From: Cupriavidus sp. BIS7 | Lineage (GTDB): Bacteria > Pseudomonadota > Gammaproteobacteria > Burkholderiales > Burkholderiaceae | Reading direction: 5' to 3' | Assembly: GCF_000292345.1 (NCBI RefSeq) | Contig: NZ_ALOU01000048.1 | Coordinates: 22,157 to 86,156 of the forward strand | DNA: 64,000 nucleotides | The notes under the pieces: generated by a model | Told to the model about the DNA's origin: nothing | What the model saw: only the letters and a program-made list of their open reading frames with translations | Databases searched by the model: none | Program-made: the position numbers and the translations under genes | Part shown: positions 9,820 to 19,311 of the stretch, piece by piece | How the letters are laid out: every line of letters starts with the position of its first letter | Numbering within the stretch: the stretch's first letter is position 1

Positions 9820-9850
9820 TATAATTCCCCGACCGACCGGTCGGGGAATT
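9820..9850 (+). promoter_or_regulatory. promoter -10 element overlapping a perfect inverted repeat
   Basis: A consensus TATAAT at 9820-9825 runs into a perfect palindrome at 9823-9850 with 12-bp arms (aattccccgacc and its complement) around GACC. TTGGCG at 9795-9800 could be a -35 element, but the spacer would be 19 bp. An operator in this position would block RNA polymerase directly, the arrangement expected for a TetR-type repressor. No such regulator gene is in the window. Confidence 0.6.
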
Positions 9851-9975
9851 CAACGGGTCAGAGGCATCGCATGCTTCACCCTCGCGCTCCTCGCCCTCCA
9901 TTGGCATTGGCATTGGCGACTGGCAGCCAGTTGCCCCGCCCGGCGGCCCGAATTTCCTTCGATGAGCCGCCCCAA

Positions 9976-10803
<828 letters not shown>

Positions 10804-10861
10804 CCGGCCGGCCCTGCACCTGCGTCAAGGGCGGCCATGTCAGAGACGGAGTTGCGCGACC

Positions 10862-11767
10862 ATGTTCGGACAGTTACCCGATTTCACCAACGGCTTCGAG
10901 TTCCTCCGCAAGCTCTGGGCCAGCGGCAGCGGCATGCCCAGCGGCCTGATGCCCGGCCTGGGCTCGATGGCGCCGCCGATGAACCTAGACGACATCGACA
11001 AGCGGATTCACGACCTCAAGGCGGTGGAAAGCTGGCTGCAGCTCAACACGAACCTGCTGCGCACCACCATCCAGGGGCTTGAAGTGCAGCGCGCCACGCT
11101 GGTGGCGCTGCAAACCTTTGGCAACGCACTGTCCCCCGAGGCCATGCAGAACGCCATGGAGAACGTTGCGCGTGCGGCCAACGCGCCGAGCGCCACGCCG
11201 CCTCACCATTACGGTACCGGCCAGACCGTCTCCGAAGCGCAAGCCGACCGGGAAAATGACGAACCGGACGACGAGGGCATCGAGGCGCCCCCGGAAGCCG
11301 GGGCAAGCGCCGAGGCCGAAGCTTCTGCTTCCGCAGCTTCCGCCGGCCCCGCGCCAGTGCCGCCCAACGCATCACTGTGGTGGGATCTTCTGCAGCAGCA
11401 ATTCAGCCAGATCGCCAGCAGCGCCGCGGCGGCGGCCAGCGTTGCGCCGTTCAGCAACCTTGGCAACTTTGGCGCCCAACCGGCACCGGGGAACGCCACG
11501 GAGCCAGCCCCGGAACCAGCGCCGAAGCCTGACAAGGCAGCGGCCGGCGCTGCCAATGGCAACGGCAAGGCCAGGCCTGCGGCGAAAAAAGCTGCCACAA
11601 AGCCCGCCGCCAAGCCCGCTGCCACAAAGCCCGCAGCCAGGAAGCCCGCCGTCAGGAAGGCCCCGGCAGGGAAGACCGCGGCGGGAGGCAAATCCGCCAA
11701 GCGCGCCAAGCCCGCCGACCCTGACGCGCCGCCCACGCCGGGCACGCCTGAGGACACCTTCGAGTGA
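10862..11767 (+). CDS. phaM: PhaM-type polyhydroxybutyrate granule/DNA-binding regulatory protein
   Basis: The 301-residue protein has the N-terminal PhaM module (about residues 1-95, with hydrophobic FGQLPDFTNGFEFLRKLW and a helix around NLDDIDKRIHDLKAVESWLQ), a disordered acidic Ala-rich middle, and a histone-H1-like C-terminus (about 225-285) of AAKKAATKPAAKPAA-type repeats that should bind DNA. In Cupriavidus necator PhaM activates PHB synthase, coats granules and tethers them to the nucleoid. Its GTGA overlap with the patatin gene indicates translational coupling. Identification rests on architecture and on the neighbour, which I recall being the same in C. necator. Confidence 0.85.
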   Translation: MFGQLPDFTNGFEFLRKLWASGSGMPSGLMPGLGSMAPPMNLDDIDKRIHDLKAVESWLQLNTNLLRTTIQGLEVQRATLVALQTFGNALSPEAMQNAMENVARAANAPSATPPHHYGTGQTVSEAQADRENDEPDDEGIEAPPEAGASAEAEASASAASAGPAPVPPNASLWWDLLQQQFSQIASSAAAAASVAPFSNLGNFGAQPAPGNATEPAPEPAPKPDKAAAGAANGNGKARPAAKKAATKPAAKPAATKPAARKPAVRKAPAGKTAAGGKSAKRAKPADPDAPPTPGTPEDTFE

Positions 11768-13017
11768 CCGCGCTTTCGGCACACACCGCTGATGCCACGA
11801 CCCGCGCCCACCATCGCCAGAGCACGGCACTGGTGATGATGGGCGGCGGCGCTCGTGCCGCATACCAGGCGGGTGTGCTGTCGGGCATTGCGAAGATCGC
11901 CGCCCGCCATGGGCTGGCGCATTGCCCGCTGCCATTCGGCATCATCGCCGGGACTTCCGCAGGTGCGATCAATGGCGCGGGGCTGGCGGCCGGCGCCGCC
12001 GACTTCCGCGCGGCCACCGACAGGCTGGCCGCGCTCTGGCACAGCCTGCATGCCGATGACGTCTACCGCACCGACGTGCTGCGCGTGGGTGTATCGGGCG
12101 CACGCTGGCTGACTTCGCTTGCGTTCGGCTGGGTCACACGCAATGCGCCGCGTGCGCTGTTCGACAACGCGCCGCTCGGTAGCTTCCTGTCCGAGCTGTT
12201 CGAAGCCGAGCATGTCCAGGCCAGCCTGGACGCGGGCGTGCTGCAGGCCTTTGCCGTAACCGCGCTGTCATACAGCACGGGCCGCCACGTCACGTTCTAC
12301 CAGTCTCACCGGCGCATCCATGCGTGGCAGCGCAGCCAGCGCATCGCCGTGGAAGCAACCATCGGCGTGGATCATCTGCTGGCATCGGCCTCGATCCCAT
12401 TCCTGTTCCCGGCGATGCCGCTGGAACTCGAGGGCCATCACGAATGGTTCGGCGACGGAACGATGCGCCAGATGTCACCGCTGTCGCCCGCGATTCACCT
12501 GGGCGCGTCGCGCATCCTGGCGATCGGCGCTGCGTCACGCCAGCGGCCCGGCTGGTTCGACACGGTGCCGTCGGGCGGTTATCCGTCGCTGGCGCAGGTC
12601 GGCGGCCAGGCGCTTGCAAGCATCTTCCTGGATGGCCTGCAGGCCGACATCGAGCGGCTCATGCACATCAACCGGCTGCTCTCACGGATGCCCGAAATGG
12701 CCAACGACGCCGAAGGCTGGCGCCCGGTGCAGGTCATGACCATTTCCCCGAGCGAACCGATCGAGGCCATTGCCGCCGAGCACCTGGGCCGCCTGCCACG
12801 CACGGTGCGCGCGCTGCTGGCGCCACTGGGCGGCACCGAGGCACGCGGCGCGGCGTTCGCCAGCTATCTGCTGTTCGAACCCGAGTTCACGCAGGCGCTG
12901 CTGGCGCTGGGCGAACATGACGCGGCCGACCAGGCCGACGAGATCGCCGCATTCCTGTACGGCGTGGTGCCAGAAACAACGCCGACCCCGAAAGAAATGA
13001 CAGAAGTGTCGGAATAG
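11764..13017 (+). CDS. patatin-like phospholipase
   Basis: The 417-residue protein starts at a GTG that overlaps the phaM stop. It shows the patatin signature: glycine-rich oxyanion loop GGGARAAY (residues 27-34), nucleophile Ser65 in GTSAG and catalytic Asp231 in DGT, the Ser-Asp dyad of bacterial patatins. No signal peptide or membrane helix is evident, so it should be a cytoplasmic lipid acyl hydrolase. Coupling to phaM raises the possibility of a role at PHB granule surfaces, which is inference. The C-terminal third (about 290-400) resembles the DUF3734-type tail seen in proteobacterial patatins. Confidence 0.9.
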   Translation: MTALSAHTADATTRAHHRQSTALVMMGGGARAAYQAGVLSGIAKIAARHGLAHCPLPFGIIAGTSAGAINGAGLAAGAADFRAATDRLAALWHSLHADDVYRTDVLRVGVSGARWLTSLAFGWVTRNAPRALFDNAPLGSFLSELFEAEHVQASLDAGVLQAFAVTALSYSTGRHVTFYQSHRRIHAWQRSQRIAVEATIGVDHLLASASIPFLFPAMPLELEGHHEWFGDGTMRQMSPLSPAIHLGASRILAIGAASRQRPGWFDTVPSGGYPSLAQVGGQALASIFLDGLQADIERLMHINRLLSRMPEMANDAEGWRPVQVMTISPSEPIEAIAAEHLGRLPRTVRALLAPLGGTEARGAAFASYLLFEPEFTQALLALGEHDAADQADEIAAFLYGVVPETTPTPKEMTEVSE

Positions 13018-13088
13018 CGCCACTTTTCGCGCAGACGGGCGAGAGCCTGGTTGCAATCGCCGCCATCCGGGCTAAAACGGAGTAGAGA

Positions 13089-13121
13089 AATGATTCGAGA
13101 ATGATTCCTGTCTGGTAGAAT
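13089..13121 (+). promoter_or_regulatory. promoter region with AATGATTC direct repeat before ferritin-like gene
   Basis: AATGATTC occurs at 13089-13096 and 13100-13107 with an 11-bp period, followed by a likely -10 element TAGAAT at 13116-13121, about 26 bp before the start codon. The repeat covers the -35 position, so it may bind an activator or repressor. It is loosely reminiscent of the AATGATT core of Fur boxes. Confidence 0.4.
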
Positions 13122-13146
13122 CCGCCCGTAATTTCAAAGGCTTAGC

Positions 13147-14007
13147 ATGCTCTACCCCGAACTGTTCAAATCGTTGGAGGCGGTCCGCTGGCATATGGAC
13201 AAGGACATCCCCTGGGATACCTTCGACGCCAGCCTGCTCACTGACGACCAGGCGAAGACCATCCGCATGAATGCCATCACCGAATGGTCGGCCCTGCCCG
13301 CCACGGAGATGTTCCTGCGCGACAACCGCCACGACTCCGACTTTTCGGCGTTCATGAGCATCTGGTTCTTCGAGGAACAGAAGCACTCGCTGGTGCTGAT
13401 GGAGTACCTGCGCCGTTTCCGCCCGGACCTGGTGCCGACCGAGGAAGAACTGCACGCCGTGCGCTTCGAGTTCGACCCGGCCCCGCCGCTGGAAACGCTG
13501 ATGCTGCATTTCTGCGGCGAGATCCGCCTGAACCACTGGTATCGCCGTGCGGCCGAATGGCACTCGGAACCGGTGATCAAGCATATCTACCGCACGCTGT
13601 CGCAGGACGAAGCGCGCCATGGCGGCGCCTACCTGCGCTACATGAAAAAGTACCTTGGCCAGTTCGGCGACACCGCGCGCGCCGCGTTCGCCAAGATCGG
13701 CGTGCTGATGGCCTCGGCCCGCCGCACGGAAAAGCCGCTGCACCCGACCAACCTGCACGTGAACAAGGCATTGTTCCCGAACGACACCGTGCAGTCCCGC
13801 CTGCCCGATCCGGACTGGCTCGAGCACTGGCTCGACGAGCAGATCCGCTTCGACGAGGTCTGGGAAAAGAAGGTGATCGAGCGGATCCTGCACAACATGT
13901 CGCTGCTGTTCGAGCGCACGTTCGACACCGTGCAGGACCTGAACCGCTACCGCAAGGAACTGAACGCCGGGCTGCAGGCCGGTGGCGCCCAGCCGGCCCA
14001 GGCCTGA
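13147..14007 (+). CDS. ferritin-like di-iron protein
   Basis: The 286-residue helical protein carries di-iron carboxylate motifs: Glu54, EEQKH (Glu76/77-His80), Glu125 in CGEIRLNHWY and DEARH (Glu155-His158). The spacing and the DExRH type of second motif are closer to acyl-ACP desaturase and related oxidases than to iron-storage ferritin. Burkholderiales copies are annotated only as ferritin family. It could be an oxygen-dependent oxidase or desaturase, and no substrate clue is present. The gene stands alone, behind a probable promoter at 13116 and before a strong terminator. Confidence 0.85.
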   Translation: MLYPELFKSLEAVRWHMDKDIPWDTFDASLLTDDQAKTIRMNAITEWSALPATEMFLRDNRHDSDFSAFMSIWFFEEQKHSLVLMEYLRRFRPDLVPTEEELHAVRFEFDPAPPLETLMLHFCGEIRLNHWYRRAAEWHSEPVIKHIYRTLSQDEARHGGAYLRYMKKYLGQFGDTARAAFAKIGVLMASARRTEKPLHPTNLHVNKALFPNDTVQSRLPDPDWLEHWLDEQIRFDEVWEKKVIERILHNMSLLFERTFDTVQDLNRYRKELNAGLQAGGAQPAQA

Positions 14008-14040
14008 GCGTTCCCGCCCGCCGGACGTCTGAATACCCTG

Positions 14041-14070
14041 AAACCCCATCGGATACGATGGGGTTTTTCT
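14041..14070 (+). terminator. rho-independent terminator
   Basis: An 11-bp perfect stem (14041-14051 with 14056-14066) closes a GATA loop and is followed by a T-run. It lies 33 bp after the ferritin-like gene and just before rfaE2. Confidence 0.85.
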
Positions 14071-14082
14071 TTCCCCCGACTC

Positions 14083-14574
14083 ATGAACACACCCGCCTTC
14101 GAATCCAAGCTGGCTCCCGCCGACAATGTGGCCGCCCTGCTGGCCGCCGTTGCAAAGCTGCCGCGCCCGCTGGTCTTCACCAACGGTGTGTTCGACATCC
14201 TCCATCGCGGCCACGCCACGTACCTGGCGCAGGCACGCGCGATGGGCGCCAGCCTGGCGGTCGGCGTGAACAGCGATGCGTCAGTGAAGATGCTCGGCAA
14301 GGGTGACGATCGCCCGCTCAATCACGAGGCCGACCGCATGGCGCTGCTGGCCGCGCTGGCGTCCGTGGACCTGGTGGCGATGTTCCGCGAGAAGACGCCG
14401 GTGGAACTGATCCGGCTGATCCGGCCGGACATCTATGTGAAGGGCGGCGACTATGACATCGACACGCTCGAGGAAACGCGGCTGGTGCGTAGCTGGGGCG
14501 GGCAGGCCTATGCGATCCAGTTCATGCATGACCGCTCGACCACCAAGCTGCTGACGAAGGTGCGCGGCGGCTGA
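14083..14574 (+). CDS. rfaE2: D-glycero-beta-D-manno-heptose 1-phosphate adenylyltransferase
   Basis: The 163-residue nucleotidyltransferase has the cytidylyltransferase-like signature TNGVFDILHRGH (HRGH at 41-44) and a C-terminal STTKLL motif matching the ISTT-type nucleotide-binding motif. It equals the C-terminal domain of HldE and activates heptose 1-phosphate with ATP to make ADP-heptose for lipopolysaccharide inner core. In Burkholderiales the kinase (RfaE1/HldA) is encoded elsewhere, as here. The name also fits the family alias HldE2. Confidence 0.93.
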   Translation: MNTPAFESKLAPADNVAALLAAVAKLPRPLVFTNGVFDILHRGHATYLAQARAMGASLAVGVNSDASVKMLGKGDDRPLNHEADRMALLAALASVDLVAMFREKTPVELIRLIRPDIYVKGGDYDIDTLEETRLVRSWGGQAYAIQFMHDRSTTKLLTKVRGG

Positions 14575-14608
14575 CACGCCGGCCCTCTCAATCACCGACC
14601 GCGCGGAT

Positions 14609-15412
14609 CTATCCCTCGGCGCGCGTTGCGGAAGGCTCACCGCGAGCCTGCGTGACCGGCTTGCAGTCCTGCAGCACATCGCCGCCATAACGCAGCCGCA
14701 CCTCATCCATCCGCGCACGCACGGCGTCGTCGGCATGTGCCACGCGCAGCCACTGGCGTGACACAGCACGCGGTGCATCGCTGATCAGCGCGGTGCGCAC
14801 GCCCTGCCCGCGCAGCACTTCCAGGAATTTGTCGGCACGCTCGCGGTCGCGGAACAGGCCCAGCGACACCGTGTACGACTCGGGATTCTCACCGGTCACC
14901 ACCGATACGTCGGTAACCTTGCGTCGACGCAGCTCCGCCAGCTTGCGATCGGCATTCTCGCGTGACGGCTGGGCGGGCAGATGCACCCACCAGCGCACCT
15001 GCTCGGCGCGTTCGAACTGCTCCACGGGCAGCGGCGCACCGGCTGCGATCGCCTTCAGGTCCTCGATTGCGCGCTGGATGTTTTGCGCCGGGAAGCCGCC
15101 CATTTCCATGCAGCTATTGGCGATGGCCACATCGGCAGGCGCCTTTGCGACGGCCTGCGTAATACCGCCCGGCTTTTCGCTGCGCGGCACGCTCGGGGGC
15201 AAGGTAGCGGGAATCGCCGCTTCCGTGGCCTGCGGCCGCTGGATCTGCATCCGTTCCACGCGCACCTGCTGCCCCACCCGCTGCGGCTCACGCGGACTTT
15301 CCAGCCAGCCGCCCATTGGCTCAGGGCCGAATTTACCCGCCACGGCGGCAGCAAGCCACAGGTTGGCGATCAGCAGGATCAGCAGCAGGACGTTCAGACC
15401 TTTGCGGGGCAT
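14609..15412 (-). CDS. membrane-anchored SPOR-domain protein
   Basis: The 267-residue protein has a single N-terminal helix (about 6-26, LNVLLLILLIANLWLAAAVAG), a Pro-rich linker, and a SPOR-like domain around residues 140-215 (RWWVHLPAQPSRENADRKLAEL ... VSLGLFRDRERADKFL). SPOR domains bind denuded septal glycan, so a role at division sites is plausible. It is the last gene of birA-coaX-SPOR, 83 bp after coaX, in an arrangement common in Cupriavidus and Ralstonia. No catalytic domain is present. Confidence 0.8.
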   Translation of the reverse strand: MPRKGLNVLLLILLIANLWLAAAVAGKFGPEPMGGWLESPREPQRVGQQVRVERMQIQRPQATEAAIPATLPPSVPRSEKPGGITQAVAKAPADVAIANSCMEMGGFPAQNIQRAIEDLKAIAAGAPLPVEQFERAEQVRWWVHLPAQPSRENADRKLAELRRRKVTDVSVVTGENPESYTVSLGLFRDRERADKFLEVLRGQGVRTALISDAPRAVSRQWLRVAHADDAVRARMDEVRLRYGGDVLQDCKPVTQARGEPSATRAEG

Positions 15413-15450
15413 GGATGGGGGCGGCAGAAATCAGATGGGAATTGCTAGAG

Positions 15451-15500
15451 GCGAATCATGGCGCATCAAGGCGCGTCATGGTGCGTCATGGCGCATCAGG
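15451..15500. repeat. five degenerate 10-bp tandem repeats
   Basis: Five consecutive decamers (gcgaatcatg, gcgcatcaag, gcgcgtcatg, gtgcgtcatg, gcgcatcagg) follow a GCGCRTCATG-like consensus. They fill the gap between coaX and the SPOR gene and run a few bases into the coaX stop at 15496. The period is one helical turn. They may be slippage products or a phased protein-binding array. Confidence 0.6.
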
Positions 15501-16344
15501 CCCGCTGCGCCATCGCATGCAACCCAAGCAGGACGAGATTATCGTGCATCTCGAACGGCATCGCGAGTGCGCCGGCCACGGCGTGTCGCGCGCCGCCCGA
15601 CAGCAGGCAGCGCACCGGGCCGCGTTCCCCGAGCGCGCGCCATGAGCGCTCGATTGCGCCGGCCTGGGCGGCCAGACAGCCGGCAGCAATGGCATCGCGA
15701 GTGTTGTCTGCGCCCAACGCTCTGACGGCACGCGCAGCTCCCGCGCCGGTGTCCAGCACATCGAGTTCGGGCAGTTGCGCGGTGTTGCGCGCCAGCGTGC
15801 CGAGCATCAGCGACAGGCCCGGCAGGATCAGCCCGCCTTCGAAGCGCGCGCCGTCTGCGGTGGCCGTGACGATGTCGAGCGTGGTGGCCGTACCCGCCGT
15901 CACGATCAGCAACGTCTGACCGGGCAGCCAGCGGTGCGCGCCGATGCTGCCGACCCAGCGGTCCACGCCAAGCTGCGTGGGCTCGTGATAGCCATTAACG
16001 AGGTCGCCGTGTGCCGCCGCGGTGCGTACCCAATTCGGCGCCACCGCGGTGCCAAAGGCTTCCACCAGCAAGGTTTCGACGTCCGCTGCGATGGTCGGCC
16101 CGGCCACATTGGCGATCCAGACGGCCGGTATCGAACCGGCGGCAAGCTGCTGCCAGGTGCCAACCAGCGACGCACGCTCCGCCGGCGTCGCATGGGCAGC
16201 CGCGCCAGCGTGCTGCCATGGCGTAGGCAACGCTCCGTTGCCCACGGCGCTGTCAGCCGCACCGTCAGCCGCACTGCCGGCTGAACTGTCGCACCATGCC
16301 CATTTGAGGCGCGTATTGCCGATATCGATCAGCAGGATGCTCAT
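15496..16344 (-). CDS. coaX: type III pantothenate kinase
   Basis: The 282-residue protein begins with DIGNTRLKW, the ASKHA phosphate-1 motif of Coa[12 protein letters not shown] and [12 protein letters not shown] supply further nucleotide and pantothenate-binding motifs, and [11 protein letters not shown] is characteristic of the family. It phosphorylates pantothenate, the first step of CoA synthesis, and is not feedback inhibited by CoA. Its ATG overlaps the birA stop by 4 bp, so the two are translationally coupled. There is an extra Ala-rich insertion around residues 19-35. Confidence 0.93.
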   Translation of the reverse strand: MSILLIDIGNTRLKWAWCDSSAGSAADGAADSAVGNGALPTPWQHAGAAAHATPAERASLVGTWQQLAAGSIPAVWIANVAGPTIAADVETLLVEAFGTAVAPNWVRTAAAHGDLVNGYHEPTQLGVDRWVGSIGAHRWLPGQTLLIVTAGTATTLDIVTATADGARFEGGLILPGLSLMLGTLARNTAQLPELDVLDTGAGAARAVRALGADNTRDAIAAGCLAAQAGAIERSWRALGERGPVRCLLSGGARHAVAGALAMPFEMHDNLVLLGLHAMAQRA

Positions 16345-17198
16345 GCCTGCGCTCCGCGCAGCGAGACTTCGCCACTGGCAATGCGCTGCAGCCCTTCCGG
16401 CGTTTCCAGCAGCAGGTGGCCATCGCCATCCACGCCGCGCGCCAGGCCCTCGGCCAGCACGGTGCCGTCGTGCAGCAGCCGTACCGGCTCATCGCGAAAC
16501 GCGTCGCGGGCGGACCAGCGCGCAGCCATCGGGGCGAAGCCGTGCGCCAGGAAATCGTTGCGCATGCGCGCCAGCCGGTTTGCGATCGCGGCCAGGATGC
16601 GCGTCGGGTCCTGCTGCGCATCGAACGTCGTCATCGCTTCGGCCACGCCGGCCAGATCGCGTCCCAGCGCGGCCTCCATCTGCGCATCGCGCACCAGGTT
16701 CAGGCCGATGCCGATCACCGCCCAGACACGCTGTGGCCCGGCCGGTACCGATTCGATCAGGATGCCAGCAAGCTTGCGGCCGTCGATCTGGAGATCGTTA
16801 GGCCACTTCAGGCCAACGCGTGCACCAAGTGCGTGATCGACATCCTCCAGCGCCTCGGCCAGCGCCAGCCCCACCGCAAGGCTCAGCCCGCTCAGACGCG
16901 ACAGCGGCAACGCCAGCGGCATGGCCACCGAGAACGTCAACCCGGCCTGCCCTTGCCACGGGCGGCCTTGCCGGCCACGGCCAGCGGTCTGGCGATACGC
17001 CACCCGCACATGGCAGCCATCGTCGGACCAGGGCGCGGTGCGGCAGGACTGGGTCAGGTCGGCGTTGGTCGAGCCTGTTTCCTCGACCACTTCGACGGTC
17101 CATGCGTGCGCGTCCCCAATAGCGAGCGCACGATGCAGGGCATCGGTATCGATGCGCCAGACGGGGACGGATGGGGAACGATCGGGGGATGCAGGCAT
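16341..17198 (-). CDS. birA: biotin--[acetyl-CoA-carboxylase] ligase, monofunctional
   Basis: The 285-residue protein is a biotin protein ligase: GRGRQGRPW (about 73-81) is the biotinyl-AMP-binding loop, KWPNDL (131-136) and [10 protein letters not shown] follow, and the C-terminal SH3-like domain ends with a typical EVSLRG. The DNA-binding winged helix of E. coli BirA is absent, so it activates and attaches biotin but should not repress bio genes. ATG 17198 gives MPASPDRSP; the upstream extension is shadow. A 4-bp overlap couples it to coaX. Confidence 0.92.
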   Translation of the reverse strand: MPASPDRSPSVPVWRIDTDALHRALAIGDAHAWTVEVVEETGSTNADLTQSCRTAPWSDDGCHVRVAYRQTAGRGRQGRPWQGQAGLTFSVAMPLALPLSRLSGLSLAVGLALAEALEDVDHALGARVGLKWPNDLQIDGRKLAGILIESVPAGPQRVWAVIGIGLNLVRDAQMEAALGRDLAGVAEAMTTFDAQQDPTRILAAIANRLARMRNDFLAHGFAPMAARWSARDAFRDEPVRLLHDGTVLAEGLARGVDGDGHLLLETPEGLQRIASGEVSLRGAQA

Positions 17199-17344
17199 GT
17201 CGAATACAAAGAATTCCGGGATCAACCCGGCGTTGCGCGGTCTGGCGAGATTGTAGCCGTGGCCGTGTCGGATGGCGCCGGATCGCCATGCCCCGGCCGG
17301 TAGCATAGAATCGAGACTCACCCATCACATCGCATCGACTTCAT

Positions 17345-18475
17345 TTGGAACGCCAGCCGACGCCCGTCATCGCGATCTCTCGTCAGGACGAAGCCTTCCG
17401 CGTGCTGCTGCAGGGGGAATGGACCGCGCTCGCGCTCGCCGGATGCCATGAGGCGCGCGGGCTGCGTGCCCAGCTGCACGAACTGTCCGAAGCGCCACGC
17501 CACGCGCAGTGGTCGCTGGAGGGTGTCACGCGCCTCGATCACATCGGCGCGCAACTGATCTGGCAGGCCTGGAACGGCCACATGCCGGACAACGTTTCGA
17601 TCAACGACGGCCAGCGGCGCGTATTCGACCGCATTGCGGGCTTGCGCACCGAGGGCTGGCACAAGCGCATGGTCGAGCGCTTCAACCCGGTCACGATCAT
17701 CGGCGCGAGCCTGCTTTCGTTCTTTGCGCAGCTTGCCATCGGCATCACGATGCTCGGACAGTTGACGTTCGATCTGATGCGATTCCTGCGCGCGCCACAA
17801 CGCGGCCCGTGGCGCGAGATCTCCGCCAATATCTACAGCGTCGGCTACAAGGCACTCGGCATCACGGCGCTGGTGGGCTTCCTGATCGGCATCGTGCTGT
17901 CATACCTGTCGGCCAACCAGTTGCGGATATTTGGCGCCAGCACGTTCATCGTCAATATTCTTGGCATGGCGGTGATCCGCGAACTGGGCCCGGTGCTGGC
18001 CGCGATCCTTATCGCGGGCCGCTCGGGCTCGGCCATCACCGCGCAGATAGGCGTGATGCGTGTGACCGAGGAACTCGACGCCATGACCGTGATGGGCATT
18101 TCGCACGGCTTCCGGCTGATCATGCCACGCGTGATTGCGCTTGCCATCGCCATGCCGCTGCTGGTGGCCTGGACCGACCTGCTGGCACTGGCGGGCGGCA
18201 TGGTCGCCGCACGGATGCAGCTTGACATCAGCTACACGTTCTTCCTGCGCGAGCTGCCTGATGCGGTGCCCGTGGCCAACCTGTGGCTGGGCCTGGGCAA
18301 GGGCGTGGTGTTCGGCGTGCTGATCGCGCTGACGGCCTGCCACTTCGGCCTGCGCATCAAGCCCAATACGCAGAGCCTGGGCCAGGGCACGACTGCCTCC
18401 GTGGTGACATCGATCACCGTGGTCATCATCGCCGATGCCTTGTTCGCGATCCTGTTCAAGGATGTCGGATTATGA
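17345..18475 (+). CDS. mlaE: MlaE-type lipid ABC transporter permease with STAS-like N-terminus
   Basis: The 376-residue protein uses TTG at 17345; a TAG 37 bp upstream and no other initiator make this the only good start. Residues 1-105 form a STAS-like domain as in MlaB. Residues about 120-376 are the MlaE permease, with the hallmark GMAVIRELGPVLAAILIAGRSGSA-type segment and five or six membrane helices. The protein therefore merges the MlaB and MlaE roles of a phospholipid transporter at the inner membrane. Its ATGA overlap with the ATPase shows coupling. No mlaC is in the cluster. The symbol reflects homology, not proof of Mla pathway membership. Confidence 0.88.
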   Translation: MERQPTPVIAISRQDEAFRVLLQGEWTALALAGCHEARGLRAQLHELSEAPRHAQWSLEGVTRLDHIGAQLIWQAWNGHMPDNVSINDGQRRVFDRIAGLRTEGWHKRMVERFNPVTIIGASLLSFFAQLAIGITMLGQLTFDLMRFLRAPQRGPWREISANIYSVGYKALGITALVGFLIGIVLSYLSANQLRIFGASTFIVNILGMAVIRELGPVLAAILIAGRSGSAITAQIGVMRVTEELDAMTVMGISHGFRLIMPRVIALAIAMPLLVAWTDLLALAGGMVAARMQLDISYTFFLRELPDAVPVANLWLGLGKGVVFGVLIALTACHFGLRIKPNTQSLGQGTTASVVTSITVVIIADALFAILFKDVGL

Positions 18476-19311
18476 GCGCAAACATTGGACGCGATACCCC
18501 GCGCGAGGCGATCATCGAGGTCCGCAACCTCGTCAAGCGCTTTGGCGACAACGTCGTGCACGACGACCTGTGCCTGGATGTCTACCGCGGCGAGGTGCTG
18601 TCGATCGTCGGCGGGTCCGGCGCGGGCAAGACGGTGCTGCTGCGGCAGATCGTTGGCCTGGAGCGGCCGACATCGGGCACGATACGGATCTTTGGCGAAA
18701 ACCCCGCGGATCTGACGTCGGCCCAACTGCAGGCGCTGCGCAACCGCTGGGGCCTGCAGTTCCAGCGTGGCGCGCTGTTCTCGGCGTTGTCGGTGATCGA
18801 CAACATCGCGCTGCCGCTGCGCGAAATGCGCTCGCTGCCGGACAACCTGATCTGCCAGGCGTCGCTGCTCAAGCTGCAGCTGGTAGGGCTGTCGGCCAAG
18901 GATGCGGACAAGATGCCGGCCGACCTGTCCGGCGGCATGATCAAGCGCGTGGCGCTGGCCCGCGCGCTGGCGCTGGAACCGGAACTCGTGTTCCTGGACG
19001 AGCCAACGGCCGGCCTCGACCCGATGGCCTCGGATGACTACGTGGCGCTGATCCGCGAACTGCGCCGCGAGCTCGGCCTGACCGTTGTCATGATCACGCA
19101 CGACCTGGACTCGCTCGTGGCACTGTCCGATCGCGTGGCCGTGCTGGCAGACCACAAGGTGCTGGCCGCCGCGCCGATCCCCGAGGTGATCAAGATCGAT
19201 CACCCGTTTATTCGCGAGTATTTCCTGGGCGATCGCGCCCAGCGCGCGCTGCAGGCGCTGCCGGCACCGAGTGGGGCCGGCAGTGCGCACGCGCATCCCG
19301 GAGAAGCCTGA
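18472..19311 (+). CDS. mlaF: MlaF-type ABC transporter ATP-binding protein
   Basis: The 279-residue ATPase has Walker A GGSGAGKT (47-54), a Q-loop around LQFQRGALF, signature LSGGMIKRVALARAL, Walker B VFLDEPTAGLDP and the switch His in ITHDL. The GALFSALSV stretch and LSGGM signature are typical of MlaF/Mkl importers of MCE systems. It overlaps the permease by 4 bp and the MCE gene by 1 bp. It powers lipid movement through the adjacent permease. Confidence 0.93.
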   Translation: MSANIGRDTPREAIIEVRNLVKRFGDNVVHDDLCLDVYRGEVLSIVGGSGAGKTVLLRQIVGLERPTSGTIRIFGENPADLTSAQLQALRNRWGLQFQRGALFSALSVIDNIALPLREMRSLPDNLICQASLLKLQLVGLSAKDADKMPADLSGGMIKRVALARALALEPELVFLDEPTAGLDPMASDDYVALIRELRRELGLTVVMITHDLDSLVALSDRVAVLADHKVLAAAPIPEVIKIDHPFIREYFLGDRAQRALQALPAPSGAGSAHAHPGEA

